DNA of 64,000 bases from Nemertoderma westbladi (GCA_032718475.1 JAUCBJ010000315.1:26858-90857); one strand, 5' to 3'. Counted from the stretch's first letter, positions 41,756-54,164 are shown. Numbers and translations are program-made. The notes: generated by a model from the sequence alone, not told the origin.

Positions 41756-44229
41756 GCACTCGATGAGGTATCTAAGTTTTTCTCCATTAGATAGTTCTGT
41801 ATGTTATCTTTGTAATATTCATTAAAAGGTAACCATTTCATCTCATCTCCATTGAACTTGACGATCTCTCCAACCTTTACCGCTTGCCGGGCTTCGGTTC
41901 TAGCCATTTGACGCGTAAAACTTTCTTGGGCCATTGTGCTATTTAATATCGAGTTATCGGTATATAAATTTCTCTGATTATGATCAGTTCTATAGGGAAT
42001 ATCATTATCAACAGGTCTATAATTACCCTTAATAGGGTTCACTATAGGAGTTTCTACTTCGCTAGCAGTATATATGCGTGTAGGCTCCACACCTTGCGCA
42101 TGCAATACTTCAGACCTAACAGGTTGACACATTGTTACAGAGGGTGGTGGTATACCCTTTTGGGTATTTACTAATTTATCGCGTTCTAGCGCGATACTTT
42201 GCTGCACTTCTTGCAACTCTAGCCTACTTTCCCTTACTGTGCCCTTGAATTGCTGGACAGTCTCCTGCATCTGCCCGAGCAGGATATCCATCCCCCGCCG
42301 TCCCCTGTCCACCCATTCGACCGCCGAAGCGGGAGTCGCCAACGTTGTAGCGGGCGGACGAGGGACAACGGGCGACAAATTATGAATATTTCGCTCGGGG
42401 TCCAGGACCTGAACTGTCGCCTGGGCAGTTCTACTGGGCACAGGTAGCTTAGTGCTATGTAGAGGGAATTTAGAAGTAGCTTCAGGGAGCACAGGTGTGT
42501 CTATCACCGAAGGGGTGATTTCAAGAACAGGCCTAATTATTTCAGGCTCATCTACTATAGTAGGGAGTCTTTCTATTGTAATTATTTGGTCTGTGGGCTC
42601 TGTACTACCTAAGTTGGTGTTATTTAGTTGCCTTCTAACAGCTGGAGGCAAATCAGGCAATTTCTGCCGGTGGAATGTTCTTTTACGTCTGCTTAGGCGA
42701 GATCGATTTCTTCCGCCTTCAGTGTCGGTGGTATCGCCTTCCTCAGATGAGGTATACCCTTGTCTTTTGGGAGTAGATCGACTCATCATCTGCATATTAC
42801 TAGCTGCTAACTGTTTACTGAAGTCGTCTTGCTTCTCTTGAAGATTTTCCAACTCCAGTTGGATGATCTCTTCAGCCGCTTTTCGTTCTACTTCCGCCAC
42901 TGCTGCCGCTTTTGCCTCTGCTGCTGCCGCTTTTGCCTCTGCCGCTGCCGCTTTTCGTTCTGCTTCCGCCACTGCTGCCGCTTTTGCCTCTGCCGCTGCC
43001 GCTTTTGCCTCTGCCGCTGCCGCTTTTCTTTCTGCCTCTGCCACTGCTGCTATCTTTCTGTCTTCTATACGCTTTTTCCTTACTTGTTCTTCCCTTTCTC
43101 TAGCGATGCGGAGTTGTTCATCGAATTTAGCTTGGTTCGCCGCTAACCTATCCACATCAATCGCATCTAACACAAGTTTGGCTCCTTCGCTATTAGGGCT
43201 AAGTCCCTCTAGCCTTCTCCTCAACTCTTCATCTCCCACAAAACGCTGATAGTCTGACAGATAGATATCAATGGCATCCTTCTTATGCGGTTTCTCTGCC
43301 GTCGCTTCACTTTCCACTTGGGAAAAAGTAGCGTCTGTTGATTCTCCATGGGTTGAGCGCTCCTCCAACTGAGCCTTCCACTGAGCTGCTCCTTGAACCT
43401 GGCGACTCACCCGTTGAAACCAAGTCTTTACGGCAACTTGCAACGACGTGTCTTGCCTTCTTTTAGAAGCCTCCTCAAAGGCGGATAAGATTAGCCTAAT
43501 CCGCAGAACTCTTTCTCTAACTTGATAAAGCAGCGATCCCTGCTCTTGAGGTCCTTGAGGTTGTTGAAAAATTTGCTTTTCTATTCGCTCCATAGAGCTG
43601 AAGAATCCCTGTGCGTATCCGGCTGCGGACCTCTTCCACACAGCTGGATCGATGGTTTCCTTGGCTACTCCCATCCGGTGTATGTCTTCCCAGGCAGCTT
43701 CTGATAAATCAAACGGGAGTCCGGGTCCGGGGAAGTTCCATTGCGACTCGACAATAGACTTCAGTTCTTCACTAGTGTAGCCCGCGTAGCTATCTCTAGT
43801 TGACCGTTGACTTCTCGCCCAATCGATCTGGTGTTCTTCTACCGCGATCAATAACCCAGCGAGCACGGCTGCAGGAAGGATGAGAAGGGGATCCGTATAA
43901 ACCGCATCCGTCATCTCTGCTCCGCTCTCGGGTGTCAGCTCTACAGTATCCTCACTACTGGAGCTGCTGGGCCGCTGAGGAATAAGTTCTTGACTAGCGG
44001 GTTGTTGCTGTTCCGCTGCTTGTTGGTCCCGCTTGACCTGAGCTCGAGTGCCTATGATAGACCTACGATGTTGGACTAGCCTAGGTTCTGTTATTACTAC
44101 TGGAGGGATGACCTTCCTCACAGTGGGAGGTGAACTGGATTTACGACCAGACGTTTGTACGTCTCTATCTGAGTCGCAGATAGTGACATCTAATAAACTG
44201 TCTGACAGGTTCTGCTTAGTATCAGACAT
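41734..44229 (-). CDS. gag: BEL/Pao gag (N-terminal and central part)
   Basis: 831 codons from ATG 44229. An acidic N-terminus is followed by an Ala/Lys/Glu-rich tract of heptad-like repeats (AEAERKAAAAEAKAAAAEAK, about residues 385-450) predicted to form a long coiled coil, then an Arg-rich stretch and a Pro/Thr-rich region. The frame ends inside what is normally the gag core. The homologous continuation lies in the pol frame, offset by one base, with the break around 41770-41790. In most BEL elements gag and pol share one frame, so this is either a single-base mutation or an unusual frameshift signal. Confidence 0.9.
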   Translation of the reverse strand: MSDTKQNLSDSLLDVTICDSDRDVQTSGRKSSSPPTVRKVIPPVVITEPRLVQHRRSIIGTRAQVKRDQQAAEQQQPASQELIPQRPSSSSSEDTVELTPESGAEMTDAVYTDPLLILPAAVLAGLLIAVEEHQIDWARSQRSTRDSYAGYTSEELKSIVESQWNFPGPGLPFDLSEAAWEDIHRMGVAKETIDPAVWKRSAAGYAQGFFSSMERIEKQIFQQPQGPQEQGSLLYQVRERVLRIRLILSAFEEASKRRQDTSLQVAVKTWFQRVSRQVQGAAQWKAQLEERSTHGESTDATFSQVESEATAEKPHKKDAIDIYLSDYQRFVGDEELRRRLEGLSPNSEGAKLVLDAIDVDRLAANQAKFDEQLRIAREREEQVRKKRIEDRKIAAVAEAERKAAAAEAKAAAAEAKAAAVAEAERKAAAAEAKAAAAEAKAAAVAEVERKAAEEIIQLELENLQEKQDDFSKQLAASNMQMMSRSTPKRQGYTSSEEGDTTDTEGGRNRSRLSRRKRTFHRQKLPDLPPAVRRQLNNTNLGSTEPTDQIITIERLPTIVDEPEIIRPVLEITPSVIDTPVLPEATSKFPLHSTKLPVPSRTAQATVQVLDPERNIHNLSPVVPRPPATTLATPASAVEWVDRGRRGMDILLGQMQETVQQFKGTVRESRLELQEVQQSIALERDKLVNTQKGIPPPSVTMCQPVRSEVLHAQGVEPTRIYTASEVETPIVNPIKGNYRPVDNDIPYRTDHNQRNLYTDNSILNSTMAQESFTRQMARTEARQAVKVGEIVKFNGDEMKWLPFNEYYKDNIQNYLMEKNLDTSSSAWKDLPS
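42870..43070 (-). repeat. Ala-Lys-Glu coding repeat in gag
   Basis: Units of 7-14 codons (GCGGCAGCGGCAGAGGCAAA-like) repeat about six times. The equivalent tract of the second BEL copy at 63080-63310 has a different unit arrangement. Confidence 0.9.
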
Positions 44230-46383
44230 GACTATGTATACCGTTGAATGTCTACTGCTGTATTACAGTCTGAGTAAGTCTAGTAACTCAGTATTACCTG
44301 CTAGCCTAGTAATTAATTACCGGTACTGCTACTCAGTGTAGCGTGATATATAATATATTAGAATACCGGTATGCTTATAGTATATATAACTATTATTACA
44401 GACTAGGTTTATCACAGAATACCGGTATAATTTTAGCACAAATATATATAAATATATAATAGGCCTATCGGAATACCGGTATACAGCTTACAATTTATAG
44501 TATATATAATTCTGGACTAGAATTAATTACAAGTACCGGTATAATTTCAGCCTAATATTTATAGAAATAAAGATAATAGGCCTATCGTAAATACCGGTAT
44601 ATCAATTATTATAAATAATTGAATTTCTGTATTTTAGGGTTACTTGGTTACTTACTTACTTTATTACCGTTATTTGAGCAGTAGTCCAACTGATATTGAG
44701 ACCTAATTGTTATATGGTAGGCCTACTATTTATAAATCGTTAGATTTGATTTATAATATATATATACCCGTTTTAATGGGTTTTGTCAATGTTTGAAATA
44801 AATGTTATTATTTCTGGGGAGTAATCACTACACAAAGCGGTGCGCTTTCAGTGAAGTGTTACGTACAGGACACTAAAACAAATAATACTAATTTACCTAA
44901 GTTACTTAATACTACAAATTACGTACAATTCGGGTTGAGATTACAATCTCTAAATAAACACAAAAATTTACAAAAACAAATACGAATTTTTAGGGTAATT
45001 TTACAAGAAGGCTACAAACCAGCCTAACAAAGGGTTAGAAAACCGGTTATTACAGCGGACAGGGTACTACGGTATTTGAAATAATAAGTAGTAGTAAATA
45101 CACTGCGTTGTCTAGATAGGAAAATACCACCGCCTGACGACCTATAGCCGTATCGCTATAGGTTCTACGTTATGTATCACGGAGTGTTCCTACCTAGAAG
45201 TTAATAGAGCTAATCGAATGTGCCTATCAACCACTTTACAACACAAATATAATGCCTACAATAATTACTTCGGAAAGTACTATACACTAAACCCTAAATT
45301 AGGTACGAGTACTTGTATAACAAATAATCAGTAGTTAAATATACTTGAACAGCTAAAAGAACCACGGCATCTGCTGGAGTGACCGATGCACAAAATCACC
45401 AGTCTTTACCTACGCCGAGCAGCCCGTGTAGTACCGAGGTTAATTTAACTATAGCGGTATGTATAACAAACACAATTACTGTAGGAACAAACTTGGGGAC
45501 TGAATGTTGCGGATAATCGCATAAACTCTGAATAATAAATATTACGCTACGCGTACAAACTACTCAAACAAAATACAGACCGAACACTGACAGACTACTA
45601 TCAAGCCTAAACAAACTACGGTATATGCAGACTCCGAAATGATTAGGGAGTATGCGCTCTAACCCAGTAGTGCGACTTATTCTTTAGTCGGGGGTTTACC
45701 TTACAGCGTTCGCTGCCCCTACTGCCTAATCGTACTTAATCGGACAGATGATCTACACACGCGGCAATCCGTTCAGACCTAATAACAGCCAGACAACTAT
45801 CCAGCCTACAAATTATCTAAATAAAATTATACGCTACCCGTACAGACTTACACAAACAAAGTACAGACTAAACGATGGCAGACTACTCTCAAGCCTAAAT
45901 AAACTACAGGACATGCAGACTCCGAAATGATTAGGGAGTATGCGCTCTAACCCAGTAGTGCGACTTATTCTTTAGTTGGGGGTTTACCTTACAGCGTTGC
46001 TGCCCCTACTTCCTAACCGTACTTAATCGGACAAGTGCTCTACACACACTGCAATTCGTTCGGACTTAACAGCAATCAGACAACAGCTCAGCCTACAAAT
46101 TGTCTGTACAATCTGATCAGGTTTACACGCCTTCTGTTCAATACTGGCCTACAAATAAATAAAACTGACAGAAATAGGCCTAAGTAAAATCCCAATAAAA
46201 ACCAGGCGTCCCCGATTAATTATTAAGACCTACCGGCATATATAATCAAATCGAATAATACTGCTGTACTTATACGGAAGTAGGTACCGGTCCGGATGAT
46301 CAGGCAGTCAGGCCTACTGGTTACCGGTCGACCGGTACTTTCGACTTTATTGCTTACTGCAATAAAGAAGCTATATCCTTTAA
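44230..46383 (-). other. BEL 5' leader
   Basis: 2.15 kb between 5' LTR and gag ATG, without a long open frame. It holds a tandem repeat (45540-46120) and several TACCGGTA motifs near gag (44340-44600). No standard tRNA-complementary primer site starting TGG is visible next to the LTR; the LTR-adjacent sequence reads TTAAAGGATATAGCTTC. Confidence 0.7.
45540..46120 (-). repeat. Two ~287-bp tandem units in the BEL leader
   Basis: Units at 45540-45826 and 45827-46120 share GCAGACTCCGAAATGATTAG and GCGCTCTAACCCAGTAGTGC. The second BEL copy has the same duplication at about 60750-61330, so the structure predates the split of the two elements. Confidence 0.9.
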
Positions 46384-47610
46384 TGTTCGCGCTTTCAGAC
46401 CTTTGGCAGTTTAACCCACCAAATTAAGATGTCTTCTAGATATTAAATCTGTTTTTTAGTCTATGACAAGTATTTGATTCACTACACTAGTCGAAACCAA
46501 TCCGTGCGCGACCATTCACCCGCTGGATATTCCCGGGAGATTGGGTTCGACGGTTTAATTTTTATTGCTATGTAAGCCTAATGTATTATTCGACTGACAG
46601 TATTATATAATCTCTGACAATATTATTCACCTTCGGTAATATTAACAGTTCCTTTAGGACGTGGCGCTTTATCTATATAAACAGAGTTATGACTTAAACT
46701 ACTCACAACGATATGGCTTAATTATAATTCACATATATGGCGCATTCTTTAGGAATTGCTTCTTTAACAGACTCACTCATACACTATGCTGCACAATACT
46801 GCACACTAATCTGCCAATCTTCACTGATTTTAGTCACATATAAAAGGAACACAGGCTGACTCATGTAGGGTCTATCAAATAACATTAGATTCACTTCAAA
46901 CCACTTTAACATAAGTCACAATCGTTATTGGTAACCTTTCTCTCTTACCTTCGGTATATCAAGAATATTGGGTTGCGGGGTTATTTATCGTTATTCCAAA
47001 TATAATAATTCATCAACCATATTATGAAGAACTGACAGTAAATAGCAGTAAACACAACAACTGAACAGTTAGGTAGATCGGTACATCAGTACCGGTATGT
47101 CAGCAGTGAGATATTTACAGAGATATTCAAGTTAAAGGATATATGCCCTTTATAATTAAACCTACTAGTGTAAGACTAAAAAGCAGTACAGCACAAAAAA
47201 CTTCCAAGCCGTTCTTTCTTTGGCTCAAGACTGAATGTAAACACTGCACATAGGCATTGCGTCATTTCTCGGAAATTTTCTGTACAAGGAGCCACAAAAA
47301 CGCTCTCATTGGCTGACTGAACTGAGAGACGCCGTAGAACAAAGGAAATCAACACGTATGAATGTCAGCTGTTAACCGTAGTCATAGTAACTACTGTTCA
47401 AGAGTAGCTATCACCCCTTTGCGTCACGAATTGCCATAGAATCATAAAATATGCCTTTCACAGTACACATACGGAGGAAATAGGTCTTAGATCCTCTAAA
47501 AACACCGATACAGCAATAATACGGTCTCTTACACTTATTAAATCAACTACAGAGTATTTTAATGTAAAAGATAATAAAAATAACGGGGCAATTCAGCAAA
47601 GGCTTTTACA
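46384..47610 (-). repeat. 5' LTR of the complete BEL element
   Basis: 1227 bp, partner of 32107-33333, with one mismatch seen (C at 46811). Followed by the AACAG target duplication at 47611-47615. Confidence 0.95.
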
Positions 47611-48502
47611 AACAGATAAATATATATTAGCCTGCTGCATTGCAGCTGCACAATGAGATTCTATCATGATGGCTAACAAAAATATTTGTACCACCACCAA
47701 GCAATCTACAATTGGCTTCCTGTAATGCTGCGTGCATTAACAATGCATCAAGATAAAATTGCACCTTCACAACTCCAGATCTTACTTTTTCGATCACCGA
47801 AAATAAAAGACATATCGCCGACAAACGAAAAACAACATTTTCTATTTGAGCAATCTACTAAATATTAAAGTTATAAAATGATGTCGCCATAATTTTTTAT
47901 GTTTTTTATACATCGTTTAAAGCGCTGTAAAATATAGTCACACAAAAGAAAGAAGGACGACAGAAAAAGGCCAACCCCTTTCGGAGTGAATGTTGAATCG
48001 AACAAAGGTTTACATAAAGGTGGCATTGGGCCAAATCATAATTGTTCGTTGGAGCAAAATTATTTGTTAGTCGAAATAATATCTGGGGCCGTTTAAACAG
48101 CAGTAAAGATAGGAAAATTCAAACTCATTAAACCTAAACAAACTACATAATAGTGGCTGACATTGTACCGGTAGTTTGGTAGGGGCTGTCTGCCGACACA
48201 CAACAGGACGTCGCCCCATTGACTGACCCTATAGATAGGCCTAAAGGCTAATTTGTGTTAGGTTAGGCTAGCAGTTTACTTGAAGGGGAAAAGGTTGAGT
48301 GTGTTAACCACCCCGATATATTTTATGCTTCATTTTCTCGGGTTAAACTTACGTGGGAAAAATACGTTTGATATTTTTTAAAACTGTGTCAACGGCCGGC
48401 CAGTACGTGTATGCAATTCTGTGTTTCGTTGCCATTAAATCACACAAAATTTAAACATTTCTTATCTTTAAGTTATCTTGAAATTAATATGTGACAAAAT
48501 GT

Positions 48503-48800
48503 GATGCGGCTTGGTCTAGTGGTAACATTCCTGGTGTTCCAGTCCTTAGGTCCTGATTCGATCCCTAGATGCGGCAACACATCGTTGGTACATGGATTCT
48601 ATTAATGCAGCGTAGCCCAACACAGACCTTAATCCATTACTGTATCGATAAATGGGAACCAAGGCAACTTGGGAAACAGTGTGGAAGGAATTACCACATT
48701 GGAATTAAATTAGATTTTTATTCAGCTGTTGGTCCATTGAAACACCTCGCTAAGGAATTGTTTTGCTTCCAATCAGTAAAGTGAAATTTTAAATCCTCTC
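48503..48800 (+). mobile_element. tRNA-derived SINE, copy B
   Basis: Head GCGGCTTGGTCTAGTGGTAA with A-box, then GATTCGATCCCTAGATGCGG with a degenerate B-box. The body matches the first part of copies A and C (AACTTGGGAAACAGTGTGGA); the 3' end is lost or diverged after about 48690. Confidence 0.75.
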
Positions 48801-49017
48801 CATTGGTGCGGTTTTACATTATTGAGAATAATTAGTGATACAAATTGTTGTTTCATTAGATGGTTTGAATAAAAATAAACATTTGCTCAGGTTCCAGAAA
48901 TAACAACAAAAATGTATCCTTATTAGCGCTGGTGATATCCTCAGAATGGCGCCAAAAAGTACCACGTTACGGACTCATGTCTAAGTTGAAACGTAAGTAA
49001 CAATTTAGAGAAAACAT

Positions 49018-49543
49018 GGACGGTGTTATGCAAAAGGGTGTTATTCCACATTTTGTCGAAATTGAGTTTTTGGTATCATTCGATAGAGGAAAATGTAATC
49101 TACCTAATTAATGAGATCGATCCTATTGCCCAATAATATGAGGAAATTCATTAAAAATACGAGAAAGTTAAGCCACAGTTTTGATTTGTGATTAGTAAAA
49201 GAGTGTTAAACCACAAATAATATTGCAAAAAAAATTTAAACCACATAATAATTGTGTGGCTTGACATCTTTTTGCAAGTATGACACCTTTTGACAATTTA
49301 ACGTTTTGCCAAATATGAAGTTTTCAAAAAGTGTTAAAGCCACATTTTTATCAATATTTCGGAGAAAATGCTATATTCTAGCACAAAAACTTGAAAAATA
49401 CTTTAATTTTCCTAAATGTTTTCTTATAAAAACACAACAGTATCTGGATAATTCAACAACGATCACACAGGATGTTAAAAACTTTGATATCGATTATCTC
49501 AAATTGAACTTTTGTGGCAATACCCTTTTGCATAACACCGTCC
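49018..49543. mobile_element. MITE with GGACGGTGTTATGCAAAAGG ends
   Basis: Terminal inverted repeats of about 23 bp (49018-49040 and 49521-49543), nearly perfect, in a 526-bp AT-rich element with partly mirrored interior. Absent from the homologous module at 11.2-11.4 kb. Superfamily unknown. Confidence 0.75.
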
Positions 49544-50412
49544 AAAGTATGTTTTAGTAGTGAGTGAGTTCGAGAGTGACTCACGCCTATTGAGTAATTT
49601 AGACATTGTTCTATGGGGAGAATGCCCGAGAATCACATTAATTATGACAATGTATTATTGTTCACCATATAGTTCTTTTAGTGACAGCAATTAGTTCAAT
49701 GAAAGACAGTAGAATATGAGAGAGTTTAATTTATTAAATTTAAATAATTTAATAAAATTACGTAGATCATTGTATGAAAAGGTCCTATTAAACGTTAAAT
49801 CAACGTTTATAAGCAAAGCTCACTCGCTGCGCCCGCTTGGTAAGAACAAATCACAACTCGGTGAATTCATTTCTTGTCTCAATGTTAAAATATGCATTAA
49901 GGGAAAGGATCAGGTTACAGTTGCACGTTATTCTAACCAAAACAATAAACGAAATTGCGGAGCAGTCATAAATAACTACCACTATTTTCAAAGAATATTT
50001 AGAGCCATTATTTACACCCAATTAACTCGGACCCCAACAGACAGACAGACACCAACGTTCTACCTGAACCTACAGATTAACCGAGGTTTAAACAGTCCCC
50101 TGTTGCGACACACTTCTCCAGATAATTACTCCCCACAGTGCAGAGAGAGTTAAGGAGCCACACGCCTCCCTCCCTAAACCCTAACTGTAACAGACAATGT
50201 CCTCTTGAAGAAGTTCACACATTATAAGTAGGAGGAGGTCCATCCTGTTTGTGGGTTTGGGCCGAGCGAGTTAGCGGTTTGCGATGGACCCATAGAATCT
50301 ATTGAGTTTGCAAACAATTAACCCGTATTTGTAACTGTGCCCGAGTCGCATGTCCCTTATCTGTGAGGGGTATTAGAGTGTTAGAACGGGCTGCGGAACC
50401 CAAGAGCTTGTT

Positions 50413-50732
50413 CTATATCTGCGGGGGATTTATCTCGAGTTGAGGTTGGCCACAAGAGGAAGGCGGTTGTTTCCGTAAATAATTATTCCGATTATTCTTC
50501 ACAGAACTCGGCTGTATGCGGTGTTGGACGTTGGTGTCCAGGTTATTATGTATCAATTCAGTTTGAAGGGATTAAATTCGATTTTATCAGAGTAAATCAT
50601 TTATAACAATCTATACATTATGTATTTATAAAGGAGACCCAAATTACTTTTTCTGACTCCCTACGATCGCACTATCAATGGGATATCCGCAGTAAAGCAC
50701 TCTCATATCTTGTGTTAAAGGGGGAAATGAAC
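50413..50732. other. Junction between modules A and B, no gene seen
   Basis: About 320 bp without recognisable features. Confidence 0.4.
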
Positions 50733-53300
50733 ACAAATACCAATTATGTGATTACTGGATTTAAAAAATATAAAAAAGGAATTAATTTAATTTAAAACAT
50801 TAAGGGAAAGGAACATGTTACAGTGGAGATCTCTCTAACCAAAATAATAAAGAAAACTTTATTTAATATGCGACCATTTATTTAATCTACATAACGCAAT
50901 CACCGAATAATATAGAGGTGTGGAGGAAGTGGTGGATCCAAGGGAAGGGGGCAGCTTCCCCCTCCCCCAGCATTTGAGGGGGGCCAACCCCACACCCCCC
51001 CCCCCCCCCCTCCCCCCACTCTAAGCAAACAACACTGTAATGATGTGGACCGAGCCACGAAGTAAGGTGAGCCTTTGCAAACATAGCACTGTAATACGTT
51101 CGTCTATCATATGTTGCTGTTGGCTAGATTTACGACTTTATTAACTGATCAAAATGCGGATTCTTCCAGCAAATTTGTTTTTATGAAATATTTTAAACGG
51201 ATATAATTCTCGCTACGCATGTTGTACAGTAAGGCTGCCTAGAAGTCAAAAGTCGGCGAGTTGTGAGATTTCAAGAAATCTTCATTGATGGACATTAAAA
51301 GTGACAAAGAAACAGCCACTTACAGCGTCGACTGTTTAGTTTAAGCTTCGCTTACAATTATCCGACCCTGTCAATTAACAAACTCAATATAAGACCATCT
51401 GTTCCATTTTAATACATCCTAGAGATTTTCGTAAGGGCCGCCCATTTAATACCCCCTGCTAAACGCCCAGCGGACAGCGCCCTATAATTCAAGTGATATA
51501 ATTACTCAACTTTCTTTGCAACATTCTTATACAAATAAAACCCAGTCAGTCGGCCGTTGTGTATAGGGGGACACAGCAGTATGACGACTTGGGTCGGGCC
51601 CTGTTACAGTGTAACTGTAGAGGCATCTATGGGAGAATTCAGTTTCATAGAATATACATTGTCTTCTTATAAACTTTTGTACACTTTCAGTGGTTATAGA
51701 TATAGCAGCAAGTGCATACACCAAGCACACACGTGTTCAGTAAAAACACAGTCCAGAATGGCCATACTATAGAACAATATAGATCAAAGTACAGCAAGAA
51801 ATGGAAGAGGGAGAAGATTTCGCAGCCAGACAATAATGTAAAGACCCATAACTATGTGCCGGCTTGTCGACAAAATTGCGCCGCCACAACTCCCTATCAC
51901 CCATGACATTTGCTAGATCATCCGCATCGTCAAGGCCAGTGTCCTTTAAGATGCATCTCAAGAACGTCATGGGCTGTCCAGGTCCACCATGCTTATTCAC
52001 TCCATGAGGCTGCCAAAGCACAATATTATGTACTGGTTGGTCCACACGACGAAATCAATGTCCTGCAAAGCGGAGGCGGCTTTATTCTAGTGTCAAGCTT
52101 GGGGGAACCAGTGAAACACCTCCAATGTTATATAGTGTCTGATTGGAGATGTGTGCATTGTGTACTTGATACAGTGAACCCGACGTTGCATTATTGTGAA
52201 TGTGCCATCCAGAGATTTGGTTTCCTCAGCAGTTAGAGCCCAGCATTGACTCCAGCAAGCACACACCCCAGGCACCGAAAGAACAGCACTAAACACACAT
52301 AGTACCACCAGTACGCAAGTTTATACAGACACAGCACTTTTGAGAGAGACAGTTATGAGAGAATCCCCAACTAGAAACATTGGTAATCGATAAGAGAGCA
52401 ATAGAAGCAATTGAAGCGTAAACCTCGTTAATGTACCGATAACAGAATACCGTAACATTAGGCCTAAGTTTAGCGACATAACTCCATATCATTGTAGGCT
52501 CACTCTTAGCTACAAGAAGGGCCTTAGTAATAACAGATGGGTTGACAGTTGATTTACGATGAATTAACCAATTATGAAGAGGAGGGGCTGGTGGCCTCAT
52601 CTGACGTAAGGTAGCCAATTACAGCGCCAGTTATATCCGATGGATGTTAGCTATCGTTATCAAGATTAAAATGGATGGGGTGGATGCGACTTTTAATGAA
52701 TGGTAGAGATTTAGTTTTCGGGACATAAAAATGATCCTGATAATATTTCGTAAATTATTAAGTAATTTAAACATGACTTATGTTAATCAAACGCTATTGC
52801 AATGCTAGTTGTTAATGTACGAGTTTCTAGTTAGTGCCGTTACATTAAATAATACCAAACAGATCCAACATAATTAATTTTTTATGAGGAGGGGATCGGT
52901 TATACGATAATGGGATTTCTGATGTAGATAAGTCTAGCACTACTACTATAATCGACCTGCTGCATTGCAGCTGCACAGCACATATATATACAATGCTGCC
53001 GTAACAAAAATATTATTCCAACCACCATGCAATCGGGAATATCGTACAGCCCAAACACAGCGTTACCCTGCAATCACATTTTACCAGCGATGGTAAGCAA
53101 TCAAATAGCTTGATCGTAGGGGGGGCCTACCGATAAGTAGTTTGGATAAAAGATTATAAATAAGATCATAATAATGATCTTGCTATTTGATAGCCAGCTG
53201 TTGGGAGGAATCATGAGAGTCATCAGCTATTGACATTCCGGAAACATATATAATTATTATTGTTAACATGCACAGCTCTGTGTTGAGGATCGAGAGGAAG
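50733..53300 (+). repeat. Unclassified repeat module B, right copy
   Basis: Direct homologue of 19085-21800. It includes a C16 tract at 50995-51010 not present in the other copy, and an antisense RTE-like fragment. Confidence 0.7.
51767..52310 (-). pseudogene. RTE-like RT C-terminal fragment
   Basis: The minus-strand frames include QPVHNIVLWQPHGVNKHGG and DDLANVMGDRELWRRNFVDK, close to the ORF at 26024-26789, with a frameshift near 52080. Paralogue of 20008-20560. Confidence 0.8.
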
Positions 53301-53854
53301 GGATAGTTCTGAAAGAGGACAATTACCGAAAGGTAACGAAAGCTATTGAAAAGGTTAAAGCGGGGGCGAAAACTATCCATTCAATGATAGGGGGTACAGT
53401 TCGCACTTTCAGCGTTCCATATCATTCATAAACAAAAAATATGTGGGGTCTAATTAAAATAATTGCTGTTTAATTTCAAATAAACCTTCGCAAAATATAC
53501 ATTAACTGATACAGTAGGCTACAGCAGTAGTAAGGGTAGTTTTAGTACAGTGCTAGGCTAGGCAACTGCAATAGCAGTATTGGCTGATTGAACACCAGAT
53601 CGGCTGACCGACGGGCAGACCGACTACCGTCTGACCACGGGGCAGCGCATTATTACTGCATTAAGGACGAAGGATTGATTACAGTACAAACTTTGTACTG
53701 GTAATCAAGGGACGGTGCAGTGTTGTGGTGAGGCCTACAGGTTTTACTATCGCCGTTATCAGTACCGGAATCAGATATCGCTTTAAAAGTATTATATAGT
53801 TTGAAATGTATAGACCATTCTCAATGCCGAAAATAATTAATTATATGTGTAAAT
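53301..53854. other. Intergenic, no gene seen
   Basis: No open frame or repeat that I can support. Confidence 0.4.
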
Positions 53855-53856
53855 CC

Positions 53857-53887
<31 letters not shown>

Positions 53888-54164
53888 ATAAATATGAATG
53901 AATGAATGGGAGAATCTTTTAGGCTCGTTAAGCCAAAGAATGCCTGTTCACCACCATGGGTGATATTCCACAGTAAACCCTTCCACTCTGTTTCCCAAGT
54001 TGCCTTGGTTCCCATTTATCGACCACTGAAGGATGAAAGCCAGGGTTGGGCTAGGCTGCAGCATTTAAAGCACTGTGCCCAAACAGTGCTGCCCCATCTA
54101 GGGATCGAACCAGGGCTCCCTAATCGGAAGCACAGTAATGTCACCACTAGACCAAGCTGCTTGC
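53855..54164 (-). mobile_element. tRNA-derived SINE, copy C
   Basis: On the minus strand: head GCAGCTTGGTCTAGTGGTGA, B-box GGTTCGATCCCTAGATGGGG, body with AAATGGGAACCAAGGCAACT, then an (ATTC)3 and A/T-rich tail passing into a 23-base C/G homopolymer at 53855-53877. The most complete of three copies. The head resembles tRNAs with a GGTCTAGTGG D-arm, but the parent isotype is not clear. Confidence 0.8.

Larger units (their letters stand above)
32107..47610 (-). mobile_element. Complete BEL/Pao LTR retrotransposon
   Basis: 15,504 bp. LTRs of 1227 bp at 32107-33333 and 46384-47610 start TG and end CA in element orientation. They are flanked by the direct repeat AACAG (32102-32106 and 47611-47615), the 5-bp target duplication expected for BEL/Pao. 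Element order on the minus strand: 5' LTR, 2.15-kb leader, gag (44229-41734), pol (41755-36134), 2.8-kb 3' region, purine tract (GGGAGCGG, ending at 33334), 3' LTR. The LTRs show one difference by eye (32534 against 46811), so insertion is recent. Confidence 0.97.
47630..50412 (+). repeat. Unclassified repeat module A, right copy
   Basis: Homologous to 10318-12255 in the same orientation. It additionally carries a MITE at 49018-49543. It starts with a degenerate antisense RTE-like 3' end (47630-47780). No recognisable protein. Confidence 0.7.

Noticed and set aside
42863-43249. Ala/Ser-rich plus-strand frames opposite gag
   Set aside because: Antisense shadow of the gag coiled-coil repeat.
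48505-48580. Possible functional tRNA gene
   Set aside because: A- and B-box-like words are present but the acceptor stem and anticodon arm do not pair properly, and a SINE body follows.
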